NCBI RefSeq assembly: GCF_009469595.2
Contig: NZ_SSXV01000009.1
Span: 62,001-126,000, forward strand
Length of the DNA stretch: 64,000 bases
Source: Thauera sp. 2A1
GTDB taxonomy: Bacteria; Pseudomonadota; Gammaproteobacteria; Burkholderiales; Rhodocyclaceae
Direction: 5' to 3'
Below the pieces are notes generated by a model. That model was given only the letters and a program-made list of their open reading frames with translations. It had not been told where the DNA came from and searched no databases. This document shows positions 10,669-21,008 of the stretch, in pieces. The translations under genes and the position numbers were made by a program. Position 1 is the first letter of the stretch; each line of letters begins with the position of its first letter.

Positions 10669-11421
10669 TCATCCGATCGTATAGCCGCCATCCACGACGA
10701 TCTCCTGGCCGTAGATGTTCCTGGCACTGTCCGAGGCCAGAAACACCGAGAGGTCGGCGATATCCTCCGGCTGGCCGAACGCGCCAGGCATCAGCCGGGA
10801 AGTGATCTTGTCTGCAACAGCACCCAGAATTTCAGGCGGCAGGCCGACCGTTCCCCACAGCGGCGTCCCTATCGGGCCGGGTGCGATTGAATTCACCCGG
10901 ATGCCCCGGGGGGCGAGTTCTGCTGCGAGGGTTTGGGAGAGCGACTTCAGGGCTGCCTTGCTCGCGCTGTAAATCGCCAGGCCGGGGAAGCCTACCTGGG
11001 TGAGGAAAGTGGTGATGAACTGGATCGATCCCCCCTTGCGGATGTGGGGCAGGAACAGACGAGCGGTTTCCGCCGCGCCGAAGAGATTGACCGAAAACTG
11101 GGTATTGAAGGCCTCGGCGGTGCTGTCCTCGAACGATACGACCCGCGCAATGCCGGCATTCGGAACGACGATATCGACGCACCCATGGGCCTGGACGGTG
11201 GCATCGACCAGGTGCTTCAGCGCTTGAGGTTGTGTCACATCGCCTGCCACGGCCTTGACCTGCCCGGGATAGGCCGCCTCCAGTTCTTTCAATGCGTCAA
11301 GATTGCGGGCGAACGCCACGACCTGCGCGCCTTCTTCCGCATATTTCTCGACGATCGATTTTCCTATCCCGCTACTGGCGCCAGTGACGACCGCCACTTT
11401 GCCTTCGAGCCTCTTCACCAT
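10669..11421 (-). CDS. Short-chain dehydrogenase/reductase (SDR), classical type
   Basis: A 250-aa NAD(P)-dependent oxidoreductase with cofactor motif TGASSGIG (13-20), NAG (88-90), active-site YSASK (Tyr151, Lys155) and C-terminal VDGGYTIG. The position of the catalytic Ser, 13 residues before the Tyr, holds Thr138 (ITTFL). This is unusual and may lower or alter activity. The start ATG at 11419-11421 has AGGAGA 7 nt upstream. The gene stands alone with its own terminator, beside gene debris, so it may be an accessory acquisition. The substrate cannot be told from sequence. Confidence 0.88.
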   Translation of the reverse strand: MVKRLEGKVAVVTGASSGIGKSIVEKYAEEGAQVVAFARNLDALKELEAAYPGQVKAVAGDVTQPQALKHLVDATVQAHGCVDIVVPNAGIARVVSFEDSTAEAFNTQFSVNLFGAAETARLFLPHIRKGGSIQFITTFLTQVGFPGLAIYSASKAALKSLSQTLAAELAPRGIRVNSIAPGPIGTPLWGTVGLPPEILGAVADKITSRLMPGAFGQPEDIADLSVFLASDSARNIYGQEIVVDGGYTIG

Positions 11422-11562
11422 ACCGTTCTCCTGAAATCATCCCGAGCCTGGGATCGGGATCAGAGTGACGTAGATGAAAACGGTTCTCATTGACGTGCAT
11501 CAAGATGGTGCTGGTCCACCCGGGCGTCGTCTGTCCATTCCACTTGCCCGCTCACTCGCCCC

Positions 11563-11772
11563 GTCCGCGAACTTGCGATTCCGACGGTGACGGATCGGCT
11601 GATCCAGCAAGGCCTGCCGCAATTCTTGCAGCCCACGATTGTTCGGATGTGCTCCGGACGCAGCTAGGGCTTTCGTCCGGAAACCGGCGCGCATGACGCC
11701 GTGCTGGATGTGCGGCGCAAAGTGGAGGACGGCTGCGGGGTGGTGGTCGAGGTCGTTGTGGATCTGGATCTC
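11563..11772 (+). pseudogene. Group II intron reverse transcriptase/maturase relic
   Basis: One plus-strand frame encodes VRELAIPTVTDRLIQQ, then a TAG, then GFRPETGAHDAVLDVR and ending VVVEVVVDLDL. This matches, in order, the conserved maturase segments normally written as LGIPTVxDRLIQQAL, SYGFRPxRxAHDAV and VVDxDLEKFFD. The TAG replaces the Tyr of SYGFRP. Both ends are missing: nothing recognisable precedes Val-Arg-Glu, and the frame leaves homology at about 11772 in the palindromic sequence GATCTGGA-TC-TCCAGATC. Only about 70 codons of an enzyme near 400-450 codons long remain. No intron RNA domain V was noticed. Confidence 0.75.
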
Positions 11773-11774
11773 CA

Positions 11775-12075
11775 GATCTCAGTGGTGTCGAGCAGGCCGT
11801 CGTCATCCAGGTCGCCGATGTTCTTCCGATTTGTATCGAGTACGGCGGTCGGCTTGAAGTCGTCTTCGGTGAAGTCGGGCGTGGCATTGTCGTCGGTGAC
11901 GACGATGGGGGAGAGCGGCACGCCGCCGGTGTTCTTGACCGACTAGGTGAATGTGACGGGCGTGTTCGGGCTGACGATCGTCTGATAAAGGCCGTTGGCG
12001 TCGGTGGTCGTGCTGGCCACGAGCACGCCGGGGGCGTTGTTCACGCACGTGTAGAGGCGCACGGTGGCGCCGGGT
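11775..12075 (-). pseudogene. Relic of a surface protein with SdrB-like and DUF11-like repeats
   Basis: Reading leftward, one frame gives PGATVRLYTCVNNAPGVL and TTTDANGLYQTIVSPNTPVTFT, typical of prealbumin-like SdrB/Cna-B repeats. A TAG follows (11943-11945), then SVKNTGGVPLSPIVVTDDN and NIGDLDDDGLLDTTEIW, typical of DUF11/DUF7507 cell-surface repeats. The stop sits where FTYxVKNTGG is expected, so a Tyr codon has become TAG. There is no start, signal or C-terminal anchor. The fragment abuts the maturase relic, which lies on the other strand. It is a dead piece of a large adhesin-like gene. Confidence 0.72.
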
Positions 12076-12405
12076 GTGTGCTGCGCTCTGTGCAAGAACG
12101 GCGCCACGCCGTTCAGGCGCCAGGGCGGGCCAAAGGAGGGGTGATGACGCCGGCAGGGAGAGCGGAAACAGGGCGGCCTTGGTTGCCCCGCGGGGCGTAG
12201 GGAGGCCGTTTTGCGAGCTGGAGTGAGACGGTGGCGACGCAAGGCACAGCGGTGCACGAGCCGAAGGACGAGCGCATGCCCGCGCAGGCGGCGGAACGGC
12301 GAATGCGTATTGTCGGTTTTTCTTACACTGACGCTGGAGGCGTTGAATGCGCCCGGAGGGGCGGCATCGGACCCGCAACGGCGAGCGGGGACCGGGCGCT
12401 GAGCA
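12076..12405. other. Non-coding stretch between relics and the 87-aa gene
   Basis: No frame here resembles a protein. The only notable element is a T-rich sequence TTGTCGGTTTTTCTTACAC at about 12308-12326 with TGT/ACA ends, which I cannot assign. It is followed on the plus strand by GC-rich sequence without a gene. The bases 11422-11562 likewise hold only the SDR promoter region. Confidence 0.5.
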
Positions 12406-12669
12406 TCAATGGCCGGGATGCGTGCGTGCCCGCCAGGCTTCGAAGTCCGTGCGTAGCAGGTAGGTTTCCAGGCGGTTGATGTTGCCGGGCAACTGCCGTC
12501 CTTCCCACTGTTCGGTAGCCCAGCGCTTGACGTTGGCGTGGAGTTCGCCGCGCTGGATGGCGTTGGCCAGCAGCACTTCCGCGTCGTGCTCGGACAGCGA
12601 GTCGTTCATCATCAGGCGTGCGGCCTCGAGCAGGGTCAGCGAGTTGGGCGCGGTTTCGTGCTTGATCAT
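12406..12669 (-). CDS. 87-aa protein of unknown function, Hsp70 cluster tail gene
   Basis: A small soluble protein, largely helical by composition, with no signal peptide or membrane segment. It begins MIKHETAPNSLTLLEAARLM and contains SLSEHDAEVLLANAIQRGEL, which suggests a small helical bundle or an incomplete helix-turn-helix. The start ATG at 12667-12669 has AGGAGA 6 nt upstream, so translation is credible. It follows the long Hsp70-like gene on the same strand after 75 bp without an obvious terminator and may be the last gene of that operon. I do not recognise the family. Confidence 0.7.
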   Translation of the reverse strand: MIKHETAPNSLTLLEAARLMMNDSLSEHDAEVLLANAIQRGELHANVKRWATEQWEGRQLPGNINRLETYLLRTDFEAWRARTHPGH

Positions 12670-12744
12670 GTGCGTCTCCTGGCAGGAACGATGGCATGCG
12701 GTGAGGGGCCGAGGCGAGCCCGGCGCTTCTTGTCGCTCAGTGCG

Positions 12745-15525
12745 TCAGATCAAGGTGAGCCCGTACGGCAGTGCTTCGCCGAAGCTGCGGCCCTGGTCGG
12801 CTGCGTCGAGATGAGCGACTTCGCGCGTCATCGTAATCCAGCTTTGCGGCGCACGGACGGCCGTCAGACGCTGGGCGACTTCCTCCCTTAGCGTTGCTGG
12901 CAAGTCGCGCGCACGATCGCCGGTCATGCGGGCAATTTGCGCGGCGGCGAAGGCAACGGGTTCGACCGATTTCCAGTCCAGCGCGAGCAGCGGTGTCAGC
13001 CAGTCGGCGGCAACATCGGGCGGAACGACGTTGTGCGTGCTGCCATACAGCGACTGGCGCGCACCCACCCGACCCACTGCCCACCAGGTGTGGGCCTTCT
13101 CCGACGGCCGCTGCAGGCGCTCGAGCAGCCACTTGCCAACCTCGATGCGGTGCATCCCCGGCACCCGCTCGAGCGAGGCGGCCAGGCGCACCATGTCGTC
13201 GTAGCTGCCCTGCACCGGTTCGCGCTTGCGCGGGCTGTCGTCCGCGCCCTCGAGATGCCCGGCCAGCACCTCGAGCACCTGCAGTTGCGCGGCTTCCGCC
13301 AGGCCGCCGGCGCAGCGCCGCCACAAGGTCCACCATTCGCACCAGTTGCGCGTCTCGTGCACATACTGGATGCCTTGCGCAAACAGCGCCCACAACTGCC
13401 CGATGCGCCAGTCGTCGAGCGCCGCGCCGAGGCCGGGGCGCAGGCAGTAACCGGCCAGGTTCAGCCAGACCCGTTCGTGCTCGGGCGAGCGGCGGCGCCG
13501 GCGCGCACGTTCGAGCAGCGCGTCGAACAGCGCGCGCAGCAGCGCCAGGTTCCATTCTTCGCGGCGGCCGAGCAGGCGTTCCAGCCGGGCGCGCAACTGG
13601 CGCACGTCCCTGGCGTCGACATCCTGGGACTGGCTGCCGAAGATCCCGTCGATGAGGGCAATGGCCTCGGCGAGGCGCGGATGCGGGGCGAGGGCAGCGG
13701 ACGACCCGCCGTCGGCGTCAGCCTCCCCACGCAACTGGAAAGCGAGTTGCCAGCGGCGGCCTGGGTCGTCCGTGGCGACGCACTGCATCTCCAGCGTGCC
13801 GACTTCGGTCAGCATCGTGACCAGGCGCACGGTGACCGCTTCGCGGCGACCTTCGGCGCTGGCCGGCAGGCGCGCGGCCAGCGCGGGCAGGCGGGTGAAA
13901 TCCTCGTCGTCCAGATCGACCAGATCGCCAGCCTTCCGCGGCGCATCACCAGTCGATGAGACCAGGTGGAAACGCACGGGGTGGCCAAGGCGGAGCGTGA
14001 AGCTGCGCTCCGGCAGCGTCACGTCGATGCCGGTTTCGGTGCCGCGCGGCAGCACACAGATGGCGCGCGCCGCACCCTGTTCGCCCTCGAGCACGAGGAA
14101 GTGGCTCCGCGCCGAGCCGCCGCCGATTCCCGGGCCGAGGTTCGTGCGGCCCGCACGGACCAGGGCGAAGGCCACGGCGCCGCGCGCCACGGACACGTCG
14201 GGGTCGTCGTTGTGCAGCACGCGCGGCGGTGCGCCGCGCCATTGCGTTACAAGCGCTTCCAGCCGGCCGGCCAGCGCGCTGGCGCGGAACACCCCGCCAT
14301 TGAGCAGCAGGGTGTCGGGGATCGGCAGCGCGGGTTCAGGCGGCGCTGCACCCCCCAGCGCCGCGCGCGCGGCCGAGACATGGCGATGCAGGAAGGCGGC
14401 CAGGTGGTGGCTGATCGCCGGGTCGGCCGGGTAGGGCAGGCCGAACTCGACGATGCCGGCGCGACGGCGCTGCGGCAGTTCGTCTGCCGGCGACAGAGGA
14501 AGAAAACCGTCCAGCAGCAGGCGCGAAACTTCGTCGCGCCCGAGCTCGACCGAGCGCGCGCCGCCGACGAGCCTGGTGCCGCCGCCGAGCAGTGTGACGG
14601 TGACGCGCTCGGGTGCGTCCGTCGCGAGCAGTTGCTCCTTGGCCACCCGACAGCGCTGCACCAGTTGCGAGAAGCGCGCGGCGCTCAGCCGTTCGCCGCC
14701 GCTGGCGATGCGCTTCTCGCACAGATGCGCCAGCGCCAGATCCATGTTGTCGCCACCCAGCATCAGGTGGTCACCGACGCCGATGCGGGTCAGGCGCGGC
14801 GGCGCGCCATCGGTTCCGGGTTCGACCTGAATCAGCGTCAGGTCGGTGGTGCCGCCGCCGACGTCGCACACCAACACCAGCCGAGCGGCGGCGAGTTCGG
14901 TTGCGAGGCTGTCGCGGTGGCGGAACAGCCAATCATGGAAGGCGGCCTGCGGCTCCTCCAGCAGGCGAAGCGTGGGGAGCCCCGCCATGCGCGCCGCTTC
15001 CACGGTGAGGGCGCGCGCGCCTTCGTCGAACGAGGCCGGAACGGTGAGCACCACATCCTGCCGCTCGAGCGGCGCGTTGGGGTGACGGGCGTTCCAGGCC
15101 GCGCGTACGTGCGCAAGGTAGCTTGCGCTGGCGACGACGGGCGACACCTTGGGTATTTCGTCGCTCGCGCCCCACGGCAGGATGGCTGCGCCGCGATCCA
15201 CGCCAGTGTGCGACAGCCAGCTCTTGGCGCTGGCTACCACACGCCCCGGGACCTGGGCGCCGAGCTCGCGAGCGAAAGCGCCGATGACCGAGGCCACCGG
15301 CTCGCAGTCCGCATCGGCCTGCCAGGGCAGGGCGAAGCCGGTGGCGTCGATCTCGTCCGACGCAAGGTGATAGCGCACCGAAGGCAACAGCGCGCGCGCC
15401 GCTACCTGGCCGCGGCCGACCAACTGTTCGATGGGCAGCAGCTCGATGCGGTCGTCGCCCGCGTGGGCGAAGGCGACGACCGTGTTGCTGGTGCCGAGGT
15501 CGATGCCGACCGTGTAGCGGCTCAC
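12745..15525 (-). CDS. Long Hsp70-like chaperone with DUF3731-type C-terminal region
   Basis: A 926-aa protein. The N-terminal half is an actin-like ATPase of the DnaK fold: IDLGTSNT (phosphate 1, near residue 8), VCDVGGGTTDLTLI (phosphate 2, about 225-240) and LLLNGGVFRASALAGRL (adenosine motif). The C-terminal third is not a normal substrate domain. It is rich in Arg and Trp (EHERVWLNLAGYCLRPGLG, WWAVGRVGARQSLYGS) and fits the DUF3731 region known from such proteins. The start is GTG at 15523-15525 with AAGGA 6 nt upstream, 13 bp after the stop of the shorter Hsp70 gene. A role in protein folding or complex assembly is inferred; the client is unknown. Confidence 0.87.
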   Translation of the reverse strand: MSRYTVGIDLGTSNTVVAFAHAGDDRIELLPIEQLVGRGQVAARALLPSVRYHLASDEIDATGFALPWQADADCEPVASVIGAFARELGAQVPGRVVASAKSWLSHTGVDRGAAILPWGASDEIPKVSPVVASASYLAHVRAAWNARHPNAPLERQDVVLTVPASFDEGARALTVEAARMAGLPTLRLLEEPQAAFHDWLFRHRDSLATELAAARLVLVCDVGGGTTDLTLIQVEPGTDGAPPRLTRIGVGDHLMLGGDNMDLALAHLCEKRIASGGERLSAARFSQLVQRCRVAKEQLLATDAPERVTVTLLGGGTRLVGGARSVELGRDEVSRLLLDGFLPLSPADELPQRRRAGIVEFGLPYPADPAISHHLAAFLHRHVSAARAALGGAAPPEPALPIPDTLLLNGGVFRASALAGRLEALVTQWRGAPPRVLHNDDPDVSVARGAVAFALVRAGRTNLGPGIGGGSARSHFLVLEGEQGAARAICVLPRGTETGIDVTLPERSFTLRLGHPVRFHLVSSTGDAPRKAGDLVDLDDEDFTRLPALAARLPASAEGRREAVTVRLVTMLTEVGTLEMQCVATDDPGRRWQLAFQLRGEADADGGSSAALAPHPRLAEAIALIDGIFGSQSQDVDARDVRQLRARLERLLGRREEWNLALLRALFDALLERARRRRRSPEHERVWLNLAGYCLRPGLGAALDDWRIGQLWALFAQGIQYVHETRNWCEWWTLWRRCAGGLAEAAQLQVLEVLAGHLEGADDSPRKREPVQGSYDDMVRLAASLERVPGMHRIEVGKWLLERLQRPSEKAHTWWAVGRVGARQSLYGSTHNVVPPDVAADWLTPLLALDWKSVEPVAFAAAQIARMTGDRARDLPATLREEVAQRLTAVRAPQSWITMTREVAHLDAADQGRSFGEALPYGLTLI

Positions 15526-15538
15526 AATGTCCTTCGGA

Positions 15539-17424
<1,886 letters not shown>

Positions 17425-17428
<4 letters not shown>

Positions 17429-17997
17429 AGTTCCACCTCTGCCTGGGCGATCACGCTGGCATCGTGGCCTTGCGCCAGCTTCGGCAGGCGGCTGTCGGTG
17501 ACACGCCAGCCGCGGTGGCCGAGGCTGCCGGTGAAGGGGGGCTGGCCGACCACGTTGCCGGTCAGGCGGATGGAGGCGGCGTCGAAGCCTTCGGCGAGCG
17601 TCACGCGGCTGCCCTCTGCCTCGGGGCGCACCGGCTCGACGCTGAAATGCTCGCGCAACACCTTGCGGCAGCCTTCATGCACCACGCGCGCTGCGGCGCC
17701 GACATCGGCGTCGGAATACGCCGCGACGTTTTCCTGGACGAAGTCGACGAAGCGCGCCTCGCGCTGCAGCAGACCGAGCAACTGCAGTGCGGCTTCGGGC
17801 GAGCTTTCACGCAGCACCGGCGCGGCCGCGCTTGCGTCGGCCTGCGCAACGGCCACGCCAGTGGTCGCTGCGGTGGCTGCGGGTGCTGACGCCTCCGGGT
17901 TGCGAAGCTGTTCGAGCCGGGCAGCGAGCTCGGGCTGGAACAGCACGGAGAATGCAAGGCCGACACGGCGCGCGAATGAGGGGGTCGAACGTGGCAT
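17425..17997 (-). CDS. DUF2760 domain protein
   Basis: A 190-aa protein, first gene of the Hsp70-like operon. The N-terminal 60 residues are Ala-rich. The conserved DUF2760-type region (about 65-190) includes LQLLGLLQREARFVDF, VGQPPFTGSLGHRGW and a C-terminal VIAQAEVEL. The family is found next to twin Hsp70-like genes in proteobacteria and has no known activity. The ATG at 17995-17997 has AGGA about 9 nt upstream. The frame stays open further upstream to 18156, but that part lacks a ribosome site. It may be a co-chaperone or a dedicated client (inference). Confidence 0.82.
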
Positions 17998-18147
17998 GTA
18001 AGGGTCCTGTTGCCGGAGTTTGTTGCGACGCAATATAACCCAGCAGATGCCGGCTTCGATAGCCTTGCCTGCCTGAAACGGCGTTGCCTGCCGGCGCGCA
18101 AAGCATCGGTGACTGCCTGGTCGAAGTGCCAATTTGCAGTTGCGGCC

Positions 18148-18176
18148 TTGATACAAGGAGCTTGAATGTGTATAGT
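18148..18176 (+). promoter_or_regulatory. Sigma-70 promoter of initiator tRNA-Met
   Basis: TTGATA (18148-18153) and TATAGT (18171-18176) are spaced 17 bp apart and lie 14 bp ahead of the tRNA. Confidence 0.8.
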
Positions 18177-18189
18177 CTCTTTTCTCCGA

Positions 18190-18266
<77 letters not shown>

Positions 18267-18272
18267 AATACG

Positions 18273-18309
18273 GAAACAGGCCGGCAGCGTAAGCTGACTG
18301 GCCTGTTTC
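18273..18309. terminator. Hairpin between tRNA-fMet and the glycosyltransferase gene
   Basis: Perfect 10-bp arms GAAACAGGCC/GGCCTGTTTC enclose a 17-nt loop with a minor CAGC/GCTG stem. TTTC on one side and GAAA on the other suit a bidirectional terminator for converging transcripts. Confidence 0.7.
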
Positions 18310-18336
18310 ATTTGTGCAGCCGGGATGGCCGCGCCG

Positions 18337-19566
18337 TCAGTCTGCGTCGCCGTGGCGCACCTTTCGCCGATGAAAGCCGATGGCAGGACCCCTACTGCGC
18401 TCCTCGGCTCGTTCTCGAATCAGGCTGTGGTAAAGCTCGGCCAGTCGCTCCGCCATGGTGGTATCCGCCCATTGCCGGCTGTAGCGCCGGGCTGACGCTG
18501 CAAGCGCCTGGCGGCGCAACGGTGCATTCAGCAGGCCAAGCAGTTCGGCGGCGAAGGCAGTCACGTCGTCTGCTGCAACGATCGCTCCAGACTGTGGCGA
18601 CAGGATGTCACGCGTGCCCATTTCGGCGAGCGCGACCACCGGCAGCCCGGAGGCCATGGCTTCCAGAAGCACCAGACCCTGGGTTTCGGTGCGCGAGGCG
18701 AACACGAAAGCGTCGGCAGCCGCGTAGCAGTCGTGCAGTTCCCGCTGCCGCTCAAGATAGCCAACGAAGCGGATCACGCCTGCAAGCCCCCGCTGCGCCA
18801 CGCTTCTTTGCAGCTCGGCCATGGCAGGCCCTTCGCCAGCGATCACGAGGATGAAATCCGGTACGGAGGTCGCCACGACGGCCGCGACATCGATCAGGAA
18901 GCCGATGTTTTTCTCGTGCGCGACGCGACCGATGAACAGCGCGACCGCCACTTGGGTCGTGATGCCGTGCGCGCGGCGGAAGGCGGCGCCGTCGCCCGAG
19001 CCGAAGGATTCGACCGGAATGCCGGTGGGCAGCACATGCAGCGGAGAGCGCACGCCATACGACGCGAGGCGATCGCGCATCGCGGTCGAGGGTACGACGA
19101 CGCCATCGACCGCGTTGCATTGCGAGCACGACACCCGCCGCGCCAGCCCGCGCAGCAGGCCGGCGGGCAGGAAGGGCGCGTAGTGGTGCAGGTACTCCTC
19201 AAAGAATGTGTGGTAGGTCAGCAGCACCGGTCGTCCCAGCCGACGGGCCGCCTGGACGCCGGCATAGTGCGCGACGAAGGGTGTCTGGATATGCACCAGA
19301 TCGCAGTGGGCAGCTTCGCGCAGGGCGGCCGTCCGTGTCCTGCGCCACGACATCAGCCGGTCTTCCGGGTCACGCGGGACCTTGGTGCCCGGCACGCGGA
19401 CCGCTCCTGCTTCATCGACGCCATCGCTGCCCGTCCCGTAGTCCGGTACCACGATGCGCACGTCGATACCGCAGGCGCGAAGCGCATGGCGAAAGGTCGC
19501 GATTGACGTCGACACGCCATTGACGCGAGGGAAATACACATCCGAGACCATCAGTACCCGTTTCAT
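18337..19566 (-). CDS. GT4 family glycosyltransferase
   Basis: A 409-aa GT-B fold enzyme. It begins MKRVLMVSDVYFPRVNGVST (the family N-terminal glycine-rich loop) and contains LLTYHTFFEEYLHHY, GRVAHEKNIGFLID (nucleotide-sugar domain) and the EX7E motif ETQGLVLLE with EAMASGLPVV. Such enzymes resemble PimB and diacylglycerol glucosyltransferases and act at the cytoplasmic side of the membrane; the sugar and acceptor cannot be deduced. The start ATG at 19564-19566 follows AGGA; an upstream 33-codon extension lacks family similarity. It stands alone, converging on tRNA-fMet. Confidence 0.9.
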   Translation of the reverse strand: MKRVLMVSDVYFPRVNGVSTSIATFRHALRACGIDVRIVVPDYGTGSDGVDEAGAVRVPGTKVPRDPEDRLMSWRRTRTAALREAAHCDLVHIQTPFVAHYAGVQAARRLGRPVLLTYHTFFEEYLHHYAPFLPAGLLRGLARRVSCSQCNAVDGVVVPSTAMRDRLASYGVRSPLHVLPTGIPVESFGSGDGAAFRRAHGITTQVAVALFIGRVAHEKNIGFLIDVAAVVATSVPDFILVIAGEGPAMAELQRSVAQRGLAGVIRFVGYLERQRELHDCYAAADAFVFASRTETQGLVLLEAMASGLPVVALAEMGTRDILSPQSGAIVAADDVTAFAAELLGLLNAPLRRQALAASARRYSRQWADTTMAERLAELYHSLIRERAEERSRGPAIGFHRRKVRHGDAD

Positions 19567-19649
19567 GAGCGCCGATCCTGGCAGCGTGGCGTTACGCGGC
19601 GGTGACGATCTGCGGTCGTGAGTCGTGCCGGCTGGCGTAGAATCCCGGC

Positions 19650-20948
19650 ATGAAGACTTTCGCACGCCCCCACGGCGCGTGGCTGTGGCGCGGCCCGCTG
19701 CCGCTCATGCTTCGTCATGCTTCCCGTCTGTCACACACCCTCGTTGCGATCGCGATTTCATTGCCCTTGCTGACCGCCGGCGCGAACGCGCTCGCCGCGG
19801 AGGGCGAGGGCTTCGCCTCCTGCCTCGCGCGCCTGCGGCCCGAAGCGATGGCGAAAGGGGTGTCGGCAGCGACTTTCGACGCACACACGGCTGCGCTGAC
19901 GCCGGACATGGCGGTGATCGCCTTTCTGGACGCTCAGCCCGAATTCGTCACGCCCATCTGGGATTACCTCGCCGCGCTGGTCGATGACGAGCGCGTCGCC
20001 GACGGCCGCGACATGCTGGCCCGCTGGCAGGAAGTGCTGGGACGGGTCGAGGGCGCCTATCGCGTCGATCCCGCGACGGTGGTGGCGGTGTGGGGCGTCG
20101 AGAGCAACTTCGGTCGAAATTTCGGCACACGTCCGCTGCTCACCTCGTTGTCCACGCTGTCGTGCTATGGCCGGCGGCAGGACTACTTCCGGGGAGAGTT
20201 CTTCACCACACTGAAGATCATCCAGGAGGGGCACGTCGCCCCGGAGCGGCTCACCGGCTCGTGGGCAGGCGCCTTCGGCCATACGCAGTTCATGCCTTCG
20301 ACCTTCATGCGGCTGGCGGTGGATTTCGACGGTGATGGGCGTCGCGACCTGGTCGACAGCGTGCCCGATGCGCTGGCTTCCACGGCCAATTTCCTCAAGC
20401 GTGCCGGATGGCGTAGCGATCTGCCCTGGGGCTTCGAGGTGGCACTACCGAAGGGTTTCGACACGTCGGTGGCTGGGCGGCGCAACAAGCAGCCGATGCA
20501 GGACTGGGCAGCGCGAGGCATAAGGCGAATCGACGGCAGCGCGCTGCCTGCTGGCGAGATACCTGCCGCCTTGCTTTTGCCGGCGGGGCAGGGCGGGCCG
20601 GCCTTCCTCGTCACGCGCAACTTCGATGCGCTGTATTCCTACAACGCGGCGGAGAGTTACGCCCTCGCGATCGCGCATCTTGCCGATCGGCTGCGCGGTG
20701 GCGGACCTTTCGTTGCCGCATGGCCCACCGACGATCCCGGCCTGTCGCGTGCGGAACGGCGGGAGCTGCAATCGCTGCTGATCGGCCGGGGCTACGACAT
20801 CGGCGAGCCTGACGGGATGATCGGTGCGCGTACGCGCGAGGCGATCAAGGCCGTTCAGACCGAGCTCGGCCTGCAGGCGGATGGTCGTGCGGGGCAGAAG
20901 GTGCTCCGCGCACTGCGCAGCGCAGCGGTGAGCAAGGAAGCGAGCTGA
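19650..20948 (+). CDS. MltB-type lytic murein transglycosylase with peptidoglycan-binding domain
   Basis: A 432-aa periplasmic enzyme that cleaves peptidoglycan glycan strands with formation of 1,6-anhydroMurNAc. The GH103 domain (about 50-345) has the catalytic Glu151 in GVESNFGRN and GAFGHTQFMPST. A peptidoglycan-binding domain (about 370-425, LLIGRGYDIGEPDGMIGARTREAI) follows. An N-terminal signal (LVAIAISLPLLTAGANALA) has no lipobox. The first ATG has no ribosome site and lies just after a TAGAAT box, so an in-frame ATG at 19707 (MLRHASRL) may be the true start. Confidence 0.9.
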   Translation: MKTFARPHGAWLWRGPLPLMLRHASRLSHTLVAIAISLPLLTAGANALAAEGEGFASCLARLRPEAMAKGVSAATFDAHTAALTPDMAVIAFLDAQPEFVTPIWDYLAALVDDERVADGRDMLARWQEVLGRVEGAYRVDPATVVAVWGVESNFGRNFGTRPLLTSLSTLSCYGRRQDYFRGEFFTTLKIIQEGHVAPERLTGSWAGAFGHTQFMPSTFMRLAVDFDGDGRRDLVDSVPDALASTANFLKRAGWRSDLPWGFEVALPKGFDTSVAGRRNKQPMQDWAARGIRRIDGSALPAGEIPAALLLPAGQGGPAFLVTRNFDALYSYNAAESYALAIAHLADRLRGGGPFVAAWPTDDPGLSRAERRELQSLLIGRGYDIGEPDGMIGARTREAIKAVQTELGLQADGRAGQKVLRALRSAAVSKEAS

Positions 20949-20958
20949 TTCGTCTGCG

Positions 20959-21000
20959 CGACCGTCCCTGTCGCATCGTGCATGCGCGGCGGGACGGTCG
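20959..21000. terminator. Bidirectional hairpin between converging genes
   Basis: Perfect 10-bp arms CGACCGTCCC/GGGACGGTCG enclose an inner CGCAT/ATGCG stem. It fills the 60 bp between the transglycosylase stop and the converging methyltransferase stop. There is no T run. Confidence 0.6.
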
Positions 21001-21008
21001 TGCCGGGT

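Noticed and set aside
12308..12326. T-rich TGT...ACA motif as a regulatory element
   Set aside because: No gene lies in a suitable position downstream, and I cannot match it to a known regulator with confidence.
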